Source: Viridothelium virens (taxonomy: Eukaryota; Ascomycota; Dothideomycetes; Trypetheliales; Trypetheliaceae). From it: DNA of 53,663 bases. The notes under the pieces were generated by a model. It made no database searches. It saw only the letters and a program-made list of their open reading frames with translations, and was not told the DNA's origin. Position numbers and translations under genes: made by a program. The stretch covers positions 1 to 53,663 of the forward strand of contig ML991884.1 of the NCBI GenBank assembly GCA_010094025.1. The letters are read 5' to 3'. Below, one piece after another: positions 43,008 through 53,663 of the stretch. Each line of letters begins with the position of its first letter. Positions within the stretch are counted from its first letter, which is position 1.

Positions 43008-45892
43008 TTAATACACGTTCTCCCCCCTCATCTCGCTCAACACAGCTTTCTGCCTCTGCGCAGACATGGCCTCAAAGCTGTCAACCTTCATTACAAAAGT
43101 ACCTCGCCCACCGGTCAAGCTTCTCAAATGTTTCAGATATCCAACCATCTCTTTCAAGGGGACTCTCGCTGTCACCTGCCGCCGCCTTCCTGCATCACTT
43201 CCTACTATTTCAGCTGTCGTGGACGATTCGAAAGGATCAGGAGGAGCATAAATTTGTCGAGGATTCATTGTAGGGGTTTCGTGGTCGGCCATCACGTCTT
43301 TACCACTGCTGCCATTCGACGAAGGTGTTTCGTGCCCAGCATCCAAAGAAAGGACCTGACCACCACGAGCAGAATTAAGGTCATGTACAACGCTTCCAAG
43401 GCTCGCCTCATCCAAGCTGATAGTCACAAGCATGACTGGCTCCATTAGTTGCGAATCATGTATCTTCGAAGCCTCCTCTAACGCGTTCTGCACAGCAATT
43501 CGAGCAGCTCCAGATAGCGCAGTCGGCGTACTCGTCTCGGCCAAATCATGTGCGGTATCCAGAGTGAGACTGATATGAGTTGAGTGAACTGGGTAATTAA
43601 ATTTTGGACCCCGTGCCAAGGCTGTGGAGACCCCATTCTCAAGCGCAGAGAGAACCATGGTCAGCGACACTCCCGTTGGTGATAATGATCGATCGGGACT
43701 TATGGGTTGTTCCTCCTCCGAAGTTACCAAACGGTTGATAATAAGGCTGTTGGAGTCTGGCAGAGGGACGTTGTGCATTATGGCGCCATGCTCTGACCGT
43801 GGCGATTTCAAAGGAGATCCTGAAGGAGATACAACCACCGTACAAGACGCTCGTGAAGGCTTGCCTGCAACGTCTTTGTCAAAACTCCTGTTACATGGAG
43901 AAGACGGACCGAGAATTTTTTCGCGGTATCCAATTTCAATGGCGCCAATAGCGGCCTTGGCCTTCAGATCATTAATGAGCCTGTCCCTAGCAATTTCTAG
44001 ATGCAGTTCGCCCATCCCCGCAAGATGGGTTTGCCCACTTTCGGGGTCTAGTGAAACGTTGAGACTTGGGTCCTCCCGAAGAAGCAGTGCAAGAGATTCC
44101 GTGATATTTTTTGCCTCACTCAAACTATTTGGTTCGACACTTGTGAAGAATACAGGGGGTGGTACCTCGATCGGTCGTAGCTGGAGAGTATTCAGCGGCG
44201 CTGGTAGACCTGACTTTGGATTCGCTCCAGTATAGGAAACCAACGTATCACCAGTTCGAGCATACTTCAATCCCGGAATTACACCGATCTGACCTGTTTG
44301 GATTGTATCGATCTCAACAGCGTCGGACGCGTACATTCTCAACAAACGTTGTGCACGTTCAGATACATTGAGGTTGGTATTGAACAGCAACGAGTTGCGG
44401 TTGAGGGAGCCAGAATAGACACGAACGTATACTAGTACTCCCCGACGAGCATCATGAACGACTTTGAATGCCAAGGCACATGCTTCCAAGTTCTTGATAG
44501 ACATCGTGGCTCGTTTTGCGACGGCGCCCTTCCTAGATCCTCCTGGTACTACTGAACTATGCTCCGGAAAAGCAATCTCACCGTTAATGAGAGCATTGAG
44601 GCCCACCTTAGTAGAGGCTAGGGTCGTCTCAGGATCAGGAGATTCTAGGGGAGAGGGCAGAAGGTCGACAACTGCATCTAGCAGGGGCTGTACACCGATA
44701 TTGCGGAAGCTGGCGCCAGCGAAAACTGGAATGATGCTCTGGGGCCGATGAAGGACACAGCGTCGTAGACTTTCGATTATCTGCTCCGGGGCTATTTTCA
44801 GATGGTCCTCATCCTGTTCAAGGAAATGCTCAACCATCTGATCGTCATGCTCACTAAGTAGCTCAATCAGAGCAGTCCGTGCCCTTCGGAGTTCCTTCGC
44901 AAGATTTGCATCCATTTCTTCCAGATCTGACATATTTATGCAATTGACGGATCTCCCGTCGCTACCCTCCTGCCAGAGCATTGCACGAAGTCGCAGGACG
45001 TCTGCCACTCCTTGTAATTTGCCTGTGCCATTTTTGAACCACGGAAACTGGCAAACAGCTGGCCATCCATGAAGACGGGTGCCAATTTCCCGCACGGTCT
45101 TGGCAAAAGCAGCACCGTCCCGATCCAGTTTGTTCACGAAGATGATTCTCGGAATTTGGTACGTACTGGCTTGGTTCCATACATGTTCGGTCTGAGCTTC
45201 AACACCTGCTACTCCGTCTAGGATACAGACGGCGCCGTCGAGAATACGGAGGGACCGGAGTACTTCAAAGGTGAAGTCTGCATGCCCGGGAGTGTCGATA
45301 AGGTTGATTGTGTGGGGAAGAGCAGACCGAGGTAGTCCTTGCGCCTCTGTAGCTTCATTGTTTCGGATATCCCCTGGCGGCCAGTGGAAGGTTATAGCTG
45401 CCGATTGTATGGTAATACCCCGAGCTCTCTCTGCCGGTAGAAAGTCCGTGACAGTTGATCCTTCATCGACATCTTTCCAAGAACAAATTAGAATTAGCTA
45501 GATACCACCAGTCGCGAGGAACAATAAACTTGATATTGAAAGTAACAAAATTTGGTACAGGCACTTGAAAGGCATAAATGACTATTATAGAAATGAGATG
45601 TACCTCCCAAGCGTCTCGTAAAGCCGCTGTAATAGAGCATACGCTCCGTTGTCGTCGTCTTGCCCTGCAAATGGTTAGAGTTAGGTATCCACTGAGTCAA
45701 ATTCAAGTTCAAGTATACCGCATCAATGTGTGCTATGATTCCAATATTTCGTATATTTGAAAGATCACTCCCCATTTCAGGGGAGGTAGGAGACGGTCCA
45801 TGCCGGGATGCGGAGGTCGAGACAGACCTTCGAATGGGTTGAATATGTCTGCTAGTAATTCTATATGCATGGCAAAGCCATATAGATCTCAT
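43008..45892 (-). CDS. MEF2: Mitochondrial elongation factor G2 (ribosome-releasing factor 2)
   Basis: Three exons give 899 residues; introns are at 45665-45718 and 45473-45603. Mef2/EF-G2mt is a GTPase that splits mitochondrial ribosomes after termination together with the recycling factor. The N-terminus is Arg/Ser-rich, as in an import signal ([10 protein letters not shown]). The G domain shows [14 protein letters not shown] (G1), [12 protein letters not shown] (G2), DTPGHADF (G3) and NKLDRDG (G4). Domains II-V follow, with [12 protein letters not shown] in domain III and a long low-complexity insertion before domain IV. The tail has [21 protein letters not shown]. The reading frame from 45472 down is open but lacks an ATG until far in, which confirms the need for the two 5' exons. 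Confidence 0.92.
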
Positions 45893-46126
45893 CGAGAGCC
45901 GCAAGTCCAGGTCTGATTACGACGTGAGTAGAAGGTAAAAAGGGGGATGACGAGTCGCGTGTCGAGGACATCGCTGTCGCCCCCGCAGGATTGAGCTTTG
46001 GCGGGCAAGAAAACAATCATCACAGGCGGAGAGCTGACTACCACTACCTCGCCGCTTCCACAATGACCTAATGGCAGGACTCTTACATCCACCGCAGATC
46101 ATTGGCACCACTTACTGAAGCAAGCC
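45893..46126. promoter_or_regulatory. Bidirectional promoter MEF2 / VPS17
   Basis: 234 bases between divergent start codons, the shortest such region in the window; both promoters must be inside. No specific binding site is recognised. Confidence 0.6.
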
Positions 46127-48062
46127 ATGGACTATTCGACATTACCTTCTGATCCTGAGCATCCCAACGGATCTTCTCCATGGGCCTCTTCACCACAACA
46201 CAATAGGACCACTTTCTCGCAATCGCACAGTAGCGATGTACCCCCATCTCCCTTACCTCCAGCTCAGTCGCCATACTCTGGACAATACGATCATGGACGT
46301 GGCAGCTTGGATACTGGCGATCGGCCAATGCCGCAAGATATCAGCGCCGATTCTACTTCTGTAAATGGGACAACGCTGGCTTCTGAAAACAACGATTTGG
46401 AGCAAAATGACTCCCGGCACGTAGTACAACAACGTGAAGTACCTCAGCAAAGTCCATACCATCAAAACCACCAAGAGTCTTCTGAGGGCCCAAGACCTGA
46501 GCCGCAACGCTACCGTCATCAAAAGTCCAATGTCCGTCAGATGCCACCGCCTGGCAAGTTACAAGCCAAGATCACAGGGCTGGAAAGGACAGGACGGAAA
46601 GATCCTATTCTGAGATTTGATGTATATGTAAGTCTTATGGCTTCGGGCCTACCTTATCTCAGACCACTAACAGCCATCTTCTCGCCAGACCGATTTACCA
46701 AAATTCCGAACAACACAGTTTCGTGACGTTAGGCGCACTCACTCCGAATTTCTAAAACTAGCCGACCATCTCATTTCCTCAAATCCTGAAGCCATGGTGC
46801 CTGCTGTTCCCCCTCCTCTGACTGCTGCCGGCGCGGGGACGGAAGAGGACGAGTCACGGATAAAGGCAGGAATGCAGCGATGGCTTAACTACGTGTGTGG
46901 TAACGAAGTGCTGAAGCGCGACGAGGAGGTGATCTTCTTCGTTGAAAGCGACTTTGGATACAGCCCTGTGGTTCGGAGAAAGCAGCCCGCCACTGGTGTA
47001 AGGAGAAAGGTTTTGAAACAATTTGCTCCTCCTCCCGATGATACCCCTGAGCTCTATGAGACGCGGCCGATTGTCAAATTGTTCTACTTGGGGACGATGG
47101 ATGCGGGTCAAAAGGTCGACAAGGTTGTCAAGTCGAGAAAGGGTAACTGTGCTCCCTTCCTGAACTGACTGAACACGACGCTGACGGCCAAAGCCTTGGG
47201 TCTCGCTGAGGCAGACCTCGGCGTCAAAATGGGATCCATGCAAGTACAAGAAATCCACGCTGGGCTAGGCAACGCATACCGGAAGTTAGGCAAGATCATC
47301 CAAACCACCGGCGACTACCACGCCGCCCAAGGCACCGCCGAAGCCACCACCCTCGGCGACCCCCTCCAGTACCACTCCACCGACGCCTTCATCGTCAAAG
47401 AAACCCTCACGAACCGACAAATCCTCATGCGCGAGCTCCTCCAAGCCCAGCAAACCACGCGCTCCCGCCTCTCCGCCACCGACCGGCTCAAAGCCTCCTC
47501 CTCCGTCCGGCGCGACAAAGTCGACGAGGCCATCGCCGCCCTCGACGAAGCCCGCTCCAACGAGTCCTACCTCTCCGGGAAATGCCAGCGCGTCACCGCG
47601 AACCTGGTGCAGGAGCGGCGGCGCTGGTTCGCGCGCACCGCGACCGACCTGCGCCAGAGCCTGCGCGAGTACGTGATCCGCGAGATCGAGGCGGAGCGTC
47701 GCACGCTGGCGACGCTGGAGAGCGTGCGCCCGGATATCCGCGCTATTGATGCCACGGGCGGCCTGTCGAGGTTGGGGAGGGAGGCGCATCCCGCGACGAG
47801 GAGGGCGACGTTGGCGAGTAGTCAGGGGCCGAAGGGGGATGCGTGGAGTGGGGTTCCGAGGAGGCCGGATGGCTTGAATCGGAGCATAAGTGGGAGCTTT
47901 GTGACGTCGGTGCCGGAGGAGCAGGAAGAGGGAGAGGGCAAGGCGAGTGCGAGGAAGAGGGCGGGGAGTGGAGCGGGGAGTTTGCAAGGTGTGCAGGAGG
48001 AGGATGAGGATAGAGTGGATGCGAGGAATGCGGCGAGTCGACTAGCGACTACTACTTTCTAA
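46127..48062 (+). CDS. VPS17: Vps17, retromer SNX-BAR subunit
   Basis: Three exons give 607 residues; introns are at 46628-46688 and 47143-47193. Vps17 pairs with Vps5 to bend endosomal membrane and recycle cargo to the Golgi. Residues 1-140 are disordered and Gln/Ser/Pro-rich. The PX domain follows (KLQAKITGLERTGRKDPILRFDVY | TDLPKF... is split by the first intron), with RRTHSEFLKLADHL and PAVPPP. A linker and the helical BAR domain follow, with LEVEL-free charged helices such as EIHAGLGNAYRKLGKII and VDEAIAALDEARSNES. The C-terminus is polar. The second intron ends in AAAG. Codon use is strongly GC-biased in the last exon, which also keeps a long antisense frame open. Confidence 0.9.
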
Positions 48063-48928
48063 TTGCAAGCCAATACTATGATGTGTCCTTAGGGTGTTAT
48101 TGATAAAAGCTTAGCAATCTTCCCGCTCGAGATTTTATCGTACACCTAACTGGGGTAGCTGGGTCTTTGTTCGTCCCTCTTCGGGCTTGCATAGCATATT
48201 CACCCGTCCTGCTTGTGTACAAAAATTCTCCGTGTTACATGTCTCCCACTTCCTTCGGTGGGCAATTTCGACTCCGGTAAAGAGATTTACTCACGAATCC
48301 GTGGGAAAGTAGGCCTTGAGAAAACCAGCAGACCTTAGGATTCAAGTTCTTTCCCTTGTCAAGTGGCTCTGTAGCTCCGAATTGGATACGCTAATGCACA
48401 TCGCAGGTATCGGACGCTGTAAGTTGCTGTATACTACCTGACTTACTAATTATCAGCATTAGAGTAGAGCGTTCGGATCGGAGAAATCGCCGATTCCATG
48501 GTCTGTGTTGAGAGCCAATCGTAACTTTTGTTTGACAATGATACACTACATAAGATTAGTGTCCAGGGGCTTTCCCGTTGTTCAAACGACCACATGGGAT
48601 CAAGTAATCTATATGGAGACATATCCGGGGCCAACGGAAGTAGACTTCAGTAAGAATAACTCCGGACCAAAATGCTCGGTAAGATTGGATTCTAAACATT
48701 TGAATTTAGACTCCACCGATTATTTGTCAACAAAATCAATTGAATTACAAATCCAAAAAGTACGATCAACAGACGTCAATCTCAGCACTTTTAGAGTACG
48801 AGCTTCGTCAACGATTCTATAGATAATCGCGTCCCCTCTCCCCGCCTACCGTAGAGTACATATTCCTAGACTCACAACGCAAAGAACAACACACTTCAAA
48901 TCGTCTTCTATAATCCTCAGCTTTTATC
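48063..48928. other. Gap between VPS17 and the epimerase-like gene
   Basis: 866 bases with no recognised gene. One plus-strand frame (48505-48822) has no motif. The right end is the promoter of the next gene. Confidence 0.5.
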
Positions 48929-50234
48929 ATGCCTAAGCTTTTTCTGTGAGTATGAATGGTGATATTTACGCTTTCTTAATAGGCTAATATGGCTTCTCAA
49001 AAGACTAGGTACTACTGGATATATTGGTGGCGACGCTCTCTACGCACTCTACGAAGCACATCCAGACTGGGAATATACTTGTGTCGTTCGCGGTACAGAT
49101 AAGGGATCCCTCATCGCCGCACAGTATCCTAAAATCCGTCTCGTCTATGGAGATCTAGATAGCATTGATCTCCTGACCAAAGAAGCAGCAAACGCTGATG
49201 TTGTTGTTAGTACGTCATGCGCTTCCGTGAATGTTATAGAAGGCCGCAATACAATTGAGTTAGCTAAACTTTGCGCTCAGACTGGGCGAGTGCGGACCAT
49301 TCGGCCGCAGCTGCTGCTCTGATAGATGGACTGAGCAAACGCACTGCAAATGAACCGGGTTATTACATTCACACCTCCGGGACCGGTGTGCTATGCTTTG
49401 ACGATCTTGCCCGCAAGACTTTTGGCGAGAGTTCAACTAAGGTGTACGATGATTGGGATAGCATTGGGGAGGTGACTTCGCTGCCCATTGAAGCACCTCA
49501 TCGCCCCACAGACAAAGTAGTTCTTGACGGACAGGCTGCTCATGCGGAGAAAGTCAAAACTGCCATTGTTTGCCCGCCGACAATCTATGTAAGTCTCGTT
49601 CGAACAGAGGAGATAGAGTATAGGTTAACAATTAATGCCACCAGGATCAAGGACGAGGTCCGGTCAATCAGCGCAGCATCCAGCTACCCGAACTCTCAAG
49701 AGTCACAATCGAGCAGGGCAATGGGGTCCAAGTTGGGGCAGGTAAAACAATATGGACTCAGGTCAATGTCCACGATCTGTCGGACCTATATCTCCTGCTC
49801 ATTGAGGCTGCTGTCCAAGGCGGTGGCAATGCAACCTGGGGTCCTGAGGGCTATTATTTCTCTGAGAACGGCGAGTTTCTCTGGGCAGATGTGAGTCTGT
49901 CCGAAACATCTGCAATCCCAATAAGTCAGGACGCTAATGAGGACTGGTACCGTAGGTCGCCAAAGAAGTTGCGCACGAAGCTCATAGGCAGGGATTAATC
50001 AAGGAAGATAAGATCGTTTCGTATGCGCCAGAAGACGTCTCGAAGCTTCACCCCTACGGTCCAGTCGTGTGGGGAGCCAATTCGCGGGGCAAGGCGATAC
50101 GAGCGAGGAAGCTTTTGGGCTGGAATCCCAAGGACAGAAGCCTGCTTCAGACTGTATCGGGCGCCGTGGACATTGAAGCGAAGAAGAAGGGATTGAAGCC
50201 AGGCCATGCTGCGAAGGCTGCAGGAACGGCTTGA
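48929..50234 (+). CDS. NAD(P)-dependent epimerase/dehydratase-family protein
   Basis: Five exons give 351 residues; introns are at 48946-49003, 49210-49280, 49589-49644 and 49891-49955. It is an extended short-chain dehydrogenase fold. The N-terminal MPKLFLLGTTGYIGGDAL contains a GxxGxxG cofactor motif split by the first intron, and later segments include VVRGTDKGSL, VYGDLDS and ADVVVNWASAD. Typical Tyr-x-x-x-Lys is not obvious, so catalysis is uncertain; such fungal proteins are often called NmrA- or YeeZ-like. The first exon is only 17 nt and its intron ends in AAAAG, which alone restores the cofactor motif. The end is MPKLF... to GLKPGHAAKAAGTA with no truncation. Confidence 0.83.
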
Positions 50235-50797
50235 CAGCCTTGCTCAGAACGATTAGTCCTTTGACACATCCATCCAGGCCGGGAAGGCTGAAAGTAACGA
50301 AGCTTACAATATTGGGCATCTTGTTGCAGGAAAAAGATCGAAACAGTCTCTGAGAATAGTCAGGGAACTTGTCTGTCGTTTAGTCTCAAGCGGAGGTGCA
50401 AAGAGACTTACAGAAAAAGGAAGTCCCACTGTTCATATCACCGTATTCACTCTAGTGCACTCTATTCAGCGATATTCACCGACCTACATAAACCCAGTTC
50501 TATATACTGCACTTCACTTCTCAATCTCAATATTCAACCATCATTGGGAACGTCAACCTGCAGTCAATACGTAGTCGGTGGGCTATTATAGAGTGCGTGC
50601 ACGATTTGTGCCTCCAAGGGGAAGTACAGCCCACTAAGTGCTGGGAAAGCTCACTCAGTCAGGCTTATACGTCAAAGCTCGAAGTAGGCCCATCGTTTAC
50701 TTACACCTTCGCGACAGCGTCTATTGCCCTCTATTATATATTGTCGTCTTGAAACTGTGTTTCTGAAACGAAAGAAAGGACAAAAACAAGGAAAGAA
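50235..50797. other. Intergenic region before ribokinase
   Basis: 563 bases with no gene. It should contain the ribokinase promoter; TATTATATATTG at about 50733-50744 lies ~55 bases before the ATG and could be a TATA-like element. Confidence 0.45.
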
Positions 50798-51998
50798 ATG
50801 ACGCCCAAGACCGTTTCCATCATCGGAGGATTGGATTATGACCTTATCATGATTGCTAATCGTATCCCCGATGGAGGGGAGAGTTTGTTAGCAAATGAGT
50901 ATTTGGAAGCGGCGGGTGGAAAGGGTGCCAACTCTGCCATTGCGACGTATCGAACCTGCCACAAGAAACCCACAGAGACCCACGAAACAGTAGCAATGAA
51001 GACGTCAGGAGAGCGAACAAAGGGACAGTTGCAGTCGATATCTCCTAAGGAGGTCCTGTCGAGCCAGGGACTGGTGGTCAAGCAATCTCACCATGAGCCT
51101 GAAGTCAATGTCAGAATGGTCGGTGCAGTTGGAGATGACAAGTACGGAGAAAAACTCTACGCCGAGCTGAACAAGAACGGCGTGGACTCGTCTGGCGTCA
51201 TTACTGTGCCCAACACTCAGTCAAGTATCTGTTTCGTCATGGTAGAGAATTACACGCGCGAGAATCGATGCCTCTTCACTCGGGGTGCAACGGCAACCTG
51301 GGAGAGGCGTCATTTCCTGAAAGCCGAAGATCTGGGGAATGGCATACAGCCGGAGCTCTGTGTTGCTCAGATGGAGATTCATAGGGCGATTGTCGAGCAG
51401 ATGATCGAGACTGCTGGCAAGGCTGGTATCGATTTTTGTCTGAACGCAGCGCCGGCAAATCCAATTATCAAGCGAACGTATCGCTACATTACGCACTTGT
51501 TGGTCAACGAGTCGGAGGCGGCCATCATGTCTGGCCGTGATATGGACGAAGTCAGCGAAGACACTTGGCCGGTTATTTGCGGGGACTTTCTGAATCAGGG
51601 CGTTAAAAACGTTGTCATCACTCTCGGAGCAAAGGGAGCATACTATGCGAACACCCTAGGACGCAATCATTGCCCTGCATATAACGTCAACGTCGTAGAT
51701 ACTACGGGTGCAGGGTGGGTTCTGCGTGTCTACACAGTGATACTGGACTAATTACCACGACAGAGATACCTTCACCGGTGCGTACGCTTCTGAATATATA
51801 CGACAGAAAGAAGCAGGGCAGTGGCATATCAAGCGTGCGGTCATTCGGGCTAACAAAGCCGCTGCACTGATGATTACAAAGCTAGGTGCTCAGCAAGGCA
51901 TTCCTTGGGCTGATGAGATTGATTATTTTGACGCTCCGTTCAAAGTTCCTGACCTCTCTATGCTTGCCATCAGTGAGGGAAATTCAGTGATCACGTAA
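50798..51998 (+). CDS. RBK1: Ribokinase (PfkB family)
   Basis: Two exons (intron 51715-51763) give 383 residues. It phosphorylates D-ribose to ribose 5-phosphate in the cytosol. The N-terminal IIGGLDYDLIMIANRIPDGGES and the substrate-binding AAGGKGANSAIA are present. The C-terminal PfkB signature DTTGAGDTFTGAYA is rebuilt exactly by the splice, with catalytic base D307; FCLNAAPANP, LLVNESEA and VVITLGAKGAYY also fit. Residues ~54-103 are an insertion between GGKGANSA and VRMVGAVGDD that is longer than in yeast and bacterial enzymes. The reading frame runs straight through it with no splice needed, so it looks translated. Confidence 0.9.
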
Positions 51999-52300
51999 GA
52001 GACGACAGACAGGACTGAAGTGGAAATAACAAATGTGAGAAGTCAACAGAATAGAGTAGAAATGTTCAATTTAAGATTGTGACTTTGCTCTTTTCATCTA
52101 TACCTCTAAGTACAACAAGAAGTTCGTCCCAGGTGTCAGGCTGACACAAGGCCGCACGAGGGGTTAAGCGTGGTTGTGCGGAGGTAAACCAAATAGATAG
52201 AGAGGTTACGTGAGAGACCAATAGAACAGTGCAGATAAAATATATAGAAGTATTGCGGGAATCCTACGCTGTACTCTAACTCAGAATATGGCCATACCTA

Positions 52301-53628
52301 CAATGACCCCGCTCTAGTCTCCCGACACGCGGACCACAACAACGTAGGATATCCACCAACGCGTCTCCAAATTTTGACACGCGATAACTCCACGAAAATG
52401 AGGCCAATTCTCGCAGAAATTAGTGGAAATCATGCGTAAGGAGCTGAACTATCCAAAGAAACTCGCGCTGCAATCCTAGCTGCAGCAGGGGCTGAGAAAT
52501 CCAAGGCTGAAATTGCGCGAGAGATTGGCTGCAACCGCTCCATTGTGTACGATACAATCAAACGCTGGAATCAACACCATAATAGTGCTTCACAACCTCG
52601 CAAAGGACATCCTGAGCTTCTTTCTCGCCGTGACAAACATGCAGTCTTTTGTTGCTTACGTTCTCGACCTTGATTCACATATGATGATGTGAGAGCTTTC
52701 ATAGGGATTGAGATGAGTGATGATGTGCTGTATCGTCTCGCAAAGCAACACAACATTATTAAATGGCGTGCAAAGAAGCGCCCTAAGTTGACACCTGTTG
52801 TGGCAAAGCTGAGGCTTAAATTCGCCAAAAAATATCGCTGTTGGACAACAGAATGGGAGAATGTTATCTTTAGTGATGAAGTCTCCCTTGAATGTGGATC
52901 TGGACGCAATCAAACATGGGTTTGGAGGACTCCAGCCCAAAAATGGGACCCTAAAATGGTTGAATCTGAGCCTGGGAAGGATATTAGGCAGATGTTTTGG
53001 GCTGCTTTCTGGTTTGGATGTCACAGTAACCTTGTGGATATGGAGAGGGATGAAAGCAGCCAATGAGGAGGTTATTCTGCTTTCAGCCTTATCCAAGCCT
53101 ATAAAAAAGAGTTGAGACACTTCTACAAGCCTGGGATGATCTTTCAGCAAGATAATGCACCCATTTATACAGCAATATTGGCGCGTGATTGGCTGGAGGA
53201 GCATGGGATTTGGGTGCTGGAATGGCCCCCATACTCGCCTGATTTGAACCCTATTGAACACCTTTGGTGGGCCCTCAAAAACCATGTTTTGGAGGCCTAT
53301 CCACATCTCGCAGAGCAGGGCAACACTAAAGAAGCAACCGAGAACCTAATCAAAGCATGTCAAGAACAGTGGTGGAAAATACGCAGGTCCCTACTACGGA
53401 AGCTGATTCAGAGTATGCCTAGGAGGATCAAGGCAGTCATTAAGGCTAGAGGTTGGCACACAAAATATTGACTAGCTAGCTAGGTAGCTACAACATCTAG
53501 CTATCTCTACACCAAATTTCATAGCTCTGCGAGCTTACACGCAGTAACAATGGCTTCATATCTACTGCATTGGAGGGGAGGTTTGGCCGATAATTAGCCG
53601 GTGTCGGGAAACTTGACCCCTAGTACTG
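52301..53628 (+). mobile_element. Tc1/mariner-type transposon, degenerate copy
   Basis: 1328 bp flanked on both sides by TA (52299-52300 and 53629-53630), the expected target duplication. The two ends are imperfect inverted repeats. Their inner part is well conserved: TCCCGACAC at about 52320-52328 and the complementary GTGTCGGGA at 53601-53609. The outer ~14 bases match poorly. It carries one transposase frame with two stops, so this copy is not autonomous. Confidence 0.8.
52432..53471 (+). pseudogene. Broken Tc1/mariner transposase (DD34E)
   Basis: A single reading frame from about 52443 to the stop at 53469-53471 is interrupted only by two in-frame TGA codons (52671-52673 and 53064-53066). 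The nearest upstream ATG (52432) is one frame out, implying a small indel. The N-terminal helix-turn-helix (LSKETRAAILAAAGAEKSKAEIA region, then IGCNRSIVYDTIKRW) would bind the ends. The catalytic triad remains: D in VIFSDEVS, D in FQQDNAPI and E in PDLNPIEHLWW, with 34 residues between the last two. Both stops could derive from CGA by C to T. An intact protein would be about 340 residues, normal for the family. Confidence 0.88.
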
Positions 53629-53663
53629 TAGCGTACTCAAAGTTAGGAGGCTGATGTACGTAA

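Noticed and set aside
43624-44235. 203-residue plus-strand open frame
   Set aside because: Antisense to the middle of MEF2 with no recognisable domain.
47286-47987. 233-residue minus-strand open frame
   Set aside because: Antisense to the strongly GC-biased last exon of VPS17; no motif of its own.
52671-53066. RIP as the cause of the transposase stops
   Set aside because: Both stops are TGA that fit CGA to TGA, whereas RIP usually produces TAA or TAG; evidence from one copy is too weak to claim RIP.
1-53663. tRNA, rRNA, CRISPR arrays and viral genes
   Set aside because: I looked for T-loop-like boxes, rRNA-like blocks, regularly spaced repeats and viral motifs and saw none convincing; a covariance-model search could still find a tRNA.

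Overview
The window looks like nuclear DNA of a filamentous ascomycete (Pezizomycotina). Genes are small and protein-dense. About 40 short GT-AG introns can be placed, mostly 46-80 nt with CTAAC/CTGAC-type branch sites, and they restore full-length conserved proteins. The families (GH93 arabinanase, NTF2-fused flavin monooxygenase, retromer Vps17, mitochondrial EF-G2, Alg5, Pfs2) are fungal. A recurring 9-mer, TACGGAGTA/TACTCCGTA, hints at Eurotiomycetes-like genomes, but I cannot assign a species. All exon models come from reading frames, splice motifs and remembered family alignments; none was checked by a search.

Layout. 1-1119: AT-rich block and a palindrome cluster, no gene. 1120-6950: secreted GH93 exo-arabinanase and a ten-exon flavin monooxygenase, both on the minus strand. 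7675-20998: housekeeping block with SAGA subunit Sgf73, a MAPEG protein, a DGAT1-type MBOAT acyltransferase, mRNA 3'-end factor Pfs2, a Cys-rich protein with a heptapeptide-repeat tail, dihydroorotase Ura4, Pol II import factor Iwr1 and a small Myb/SANT-like protein. 20999-31719: sparse, holding an isochorismatase-family hydrolase, Alg5, one long unexplained ORF and long gene-poor stretches. 31720-35371: an Est1/SMG-type protein with a C-terminal PIN domain. 35372-39612: gene-poor. 39613-51998: second housekeeping block with a RING protein, a Nudix hydrolase, mitochondrial EF-G2, Vps17, an NAD(P)-dependent epimerase-like protein and ribokinase. 52301-53628: a broken Tc1/mariner element with recognisable ends.

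The genes do not form one pathway or an obvious biosynthetic cluster; the order looks like ordinary fungal gene mixing. Several pairs share short divergent promoters (URA4/IWR1, RING/Nudix, MEF2/VPS17). The lineage-specific material is the repeat-tailed Cys-rich gene with an internal frameshift, the Tc1 relic, the palindrome cluster and the 9-mer family in non-coding DNA. I found no convincing new multi-gene system, rRNA, tRNA, CRISPR array or virus.
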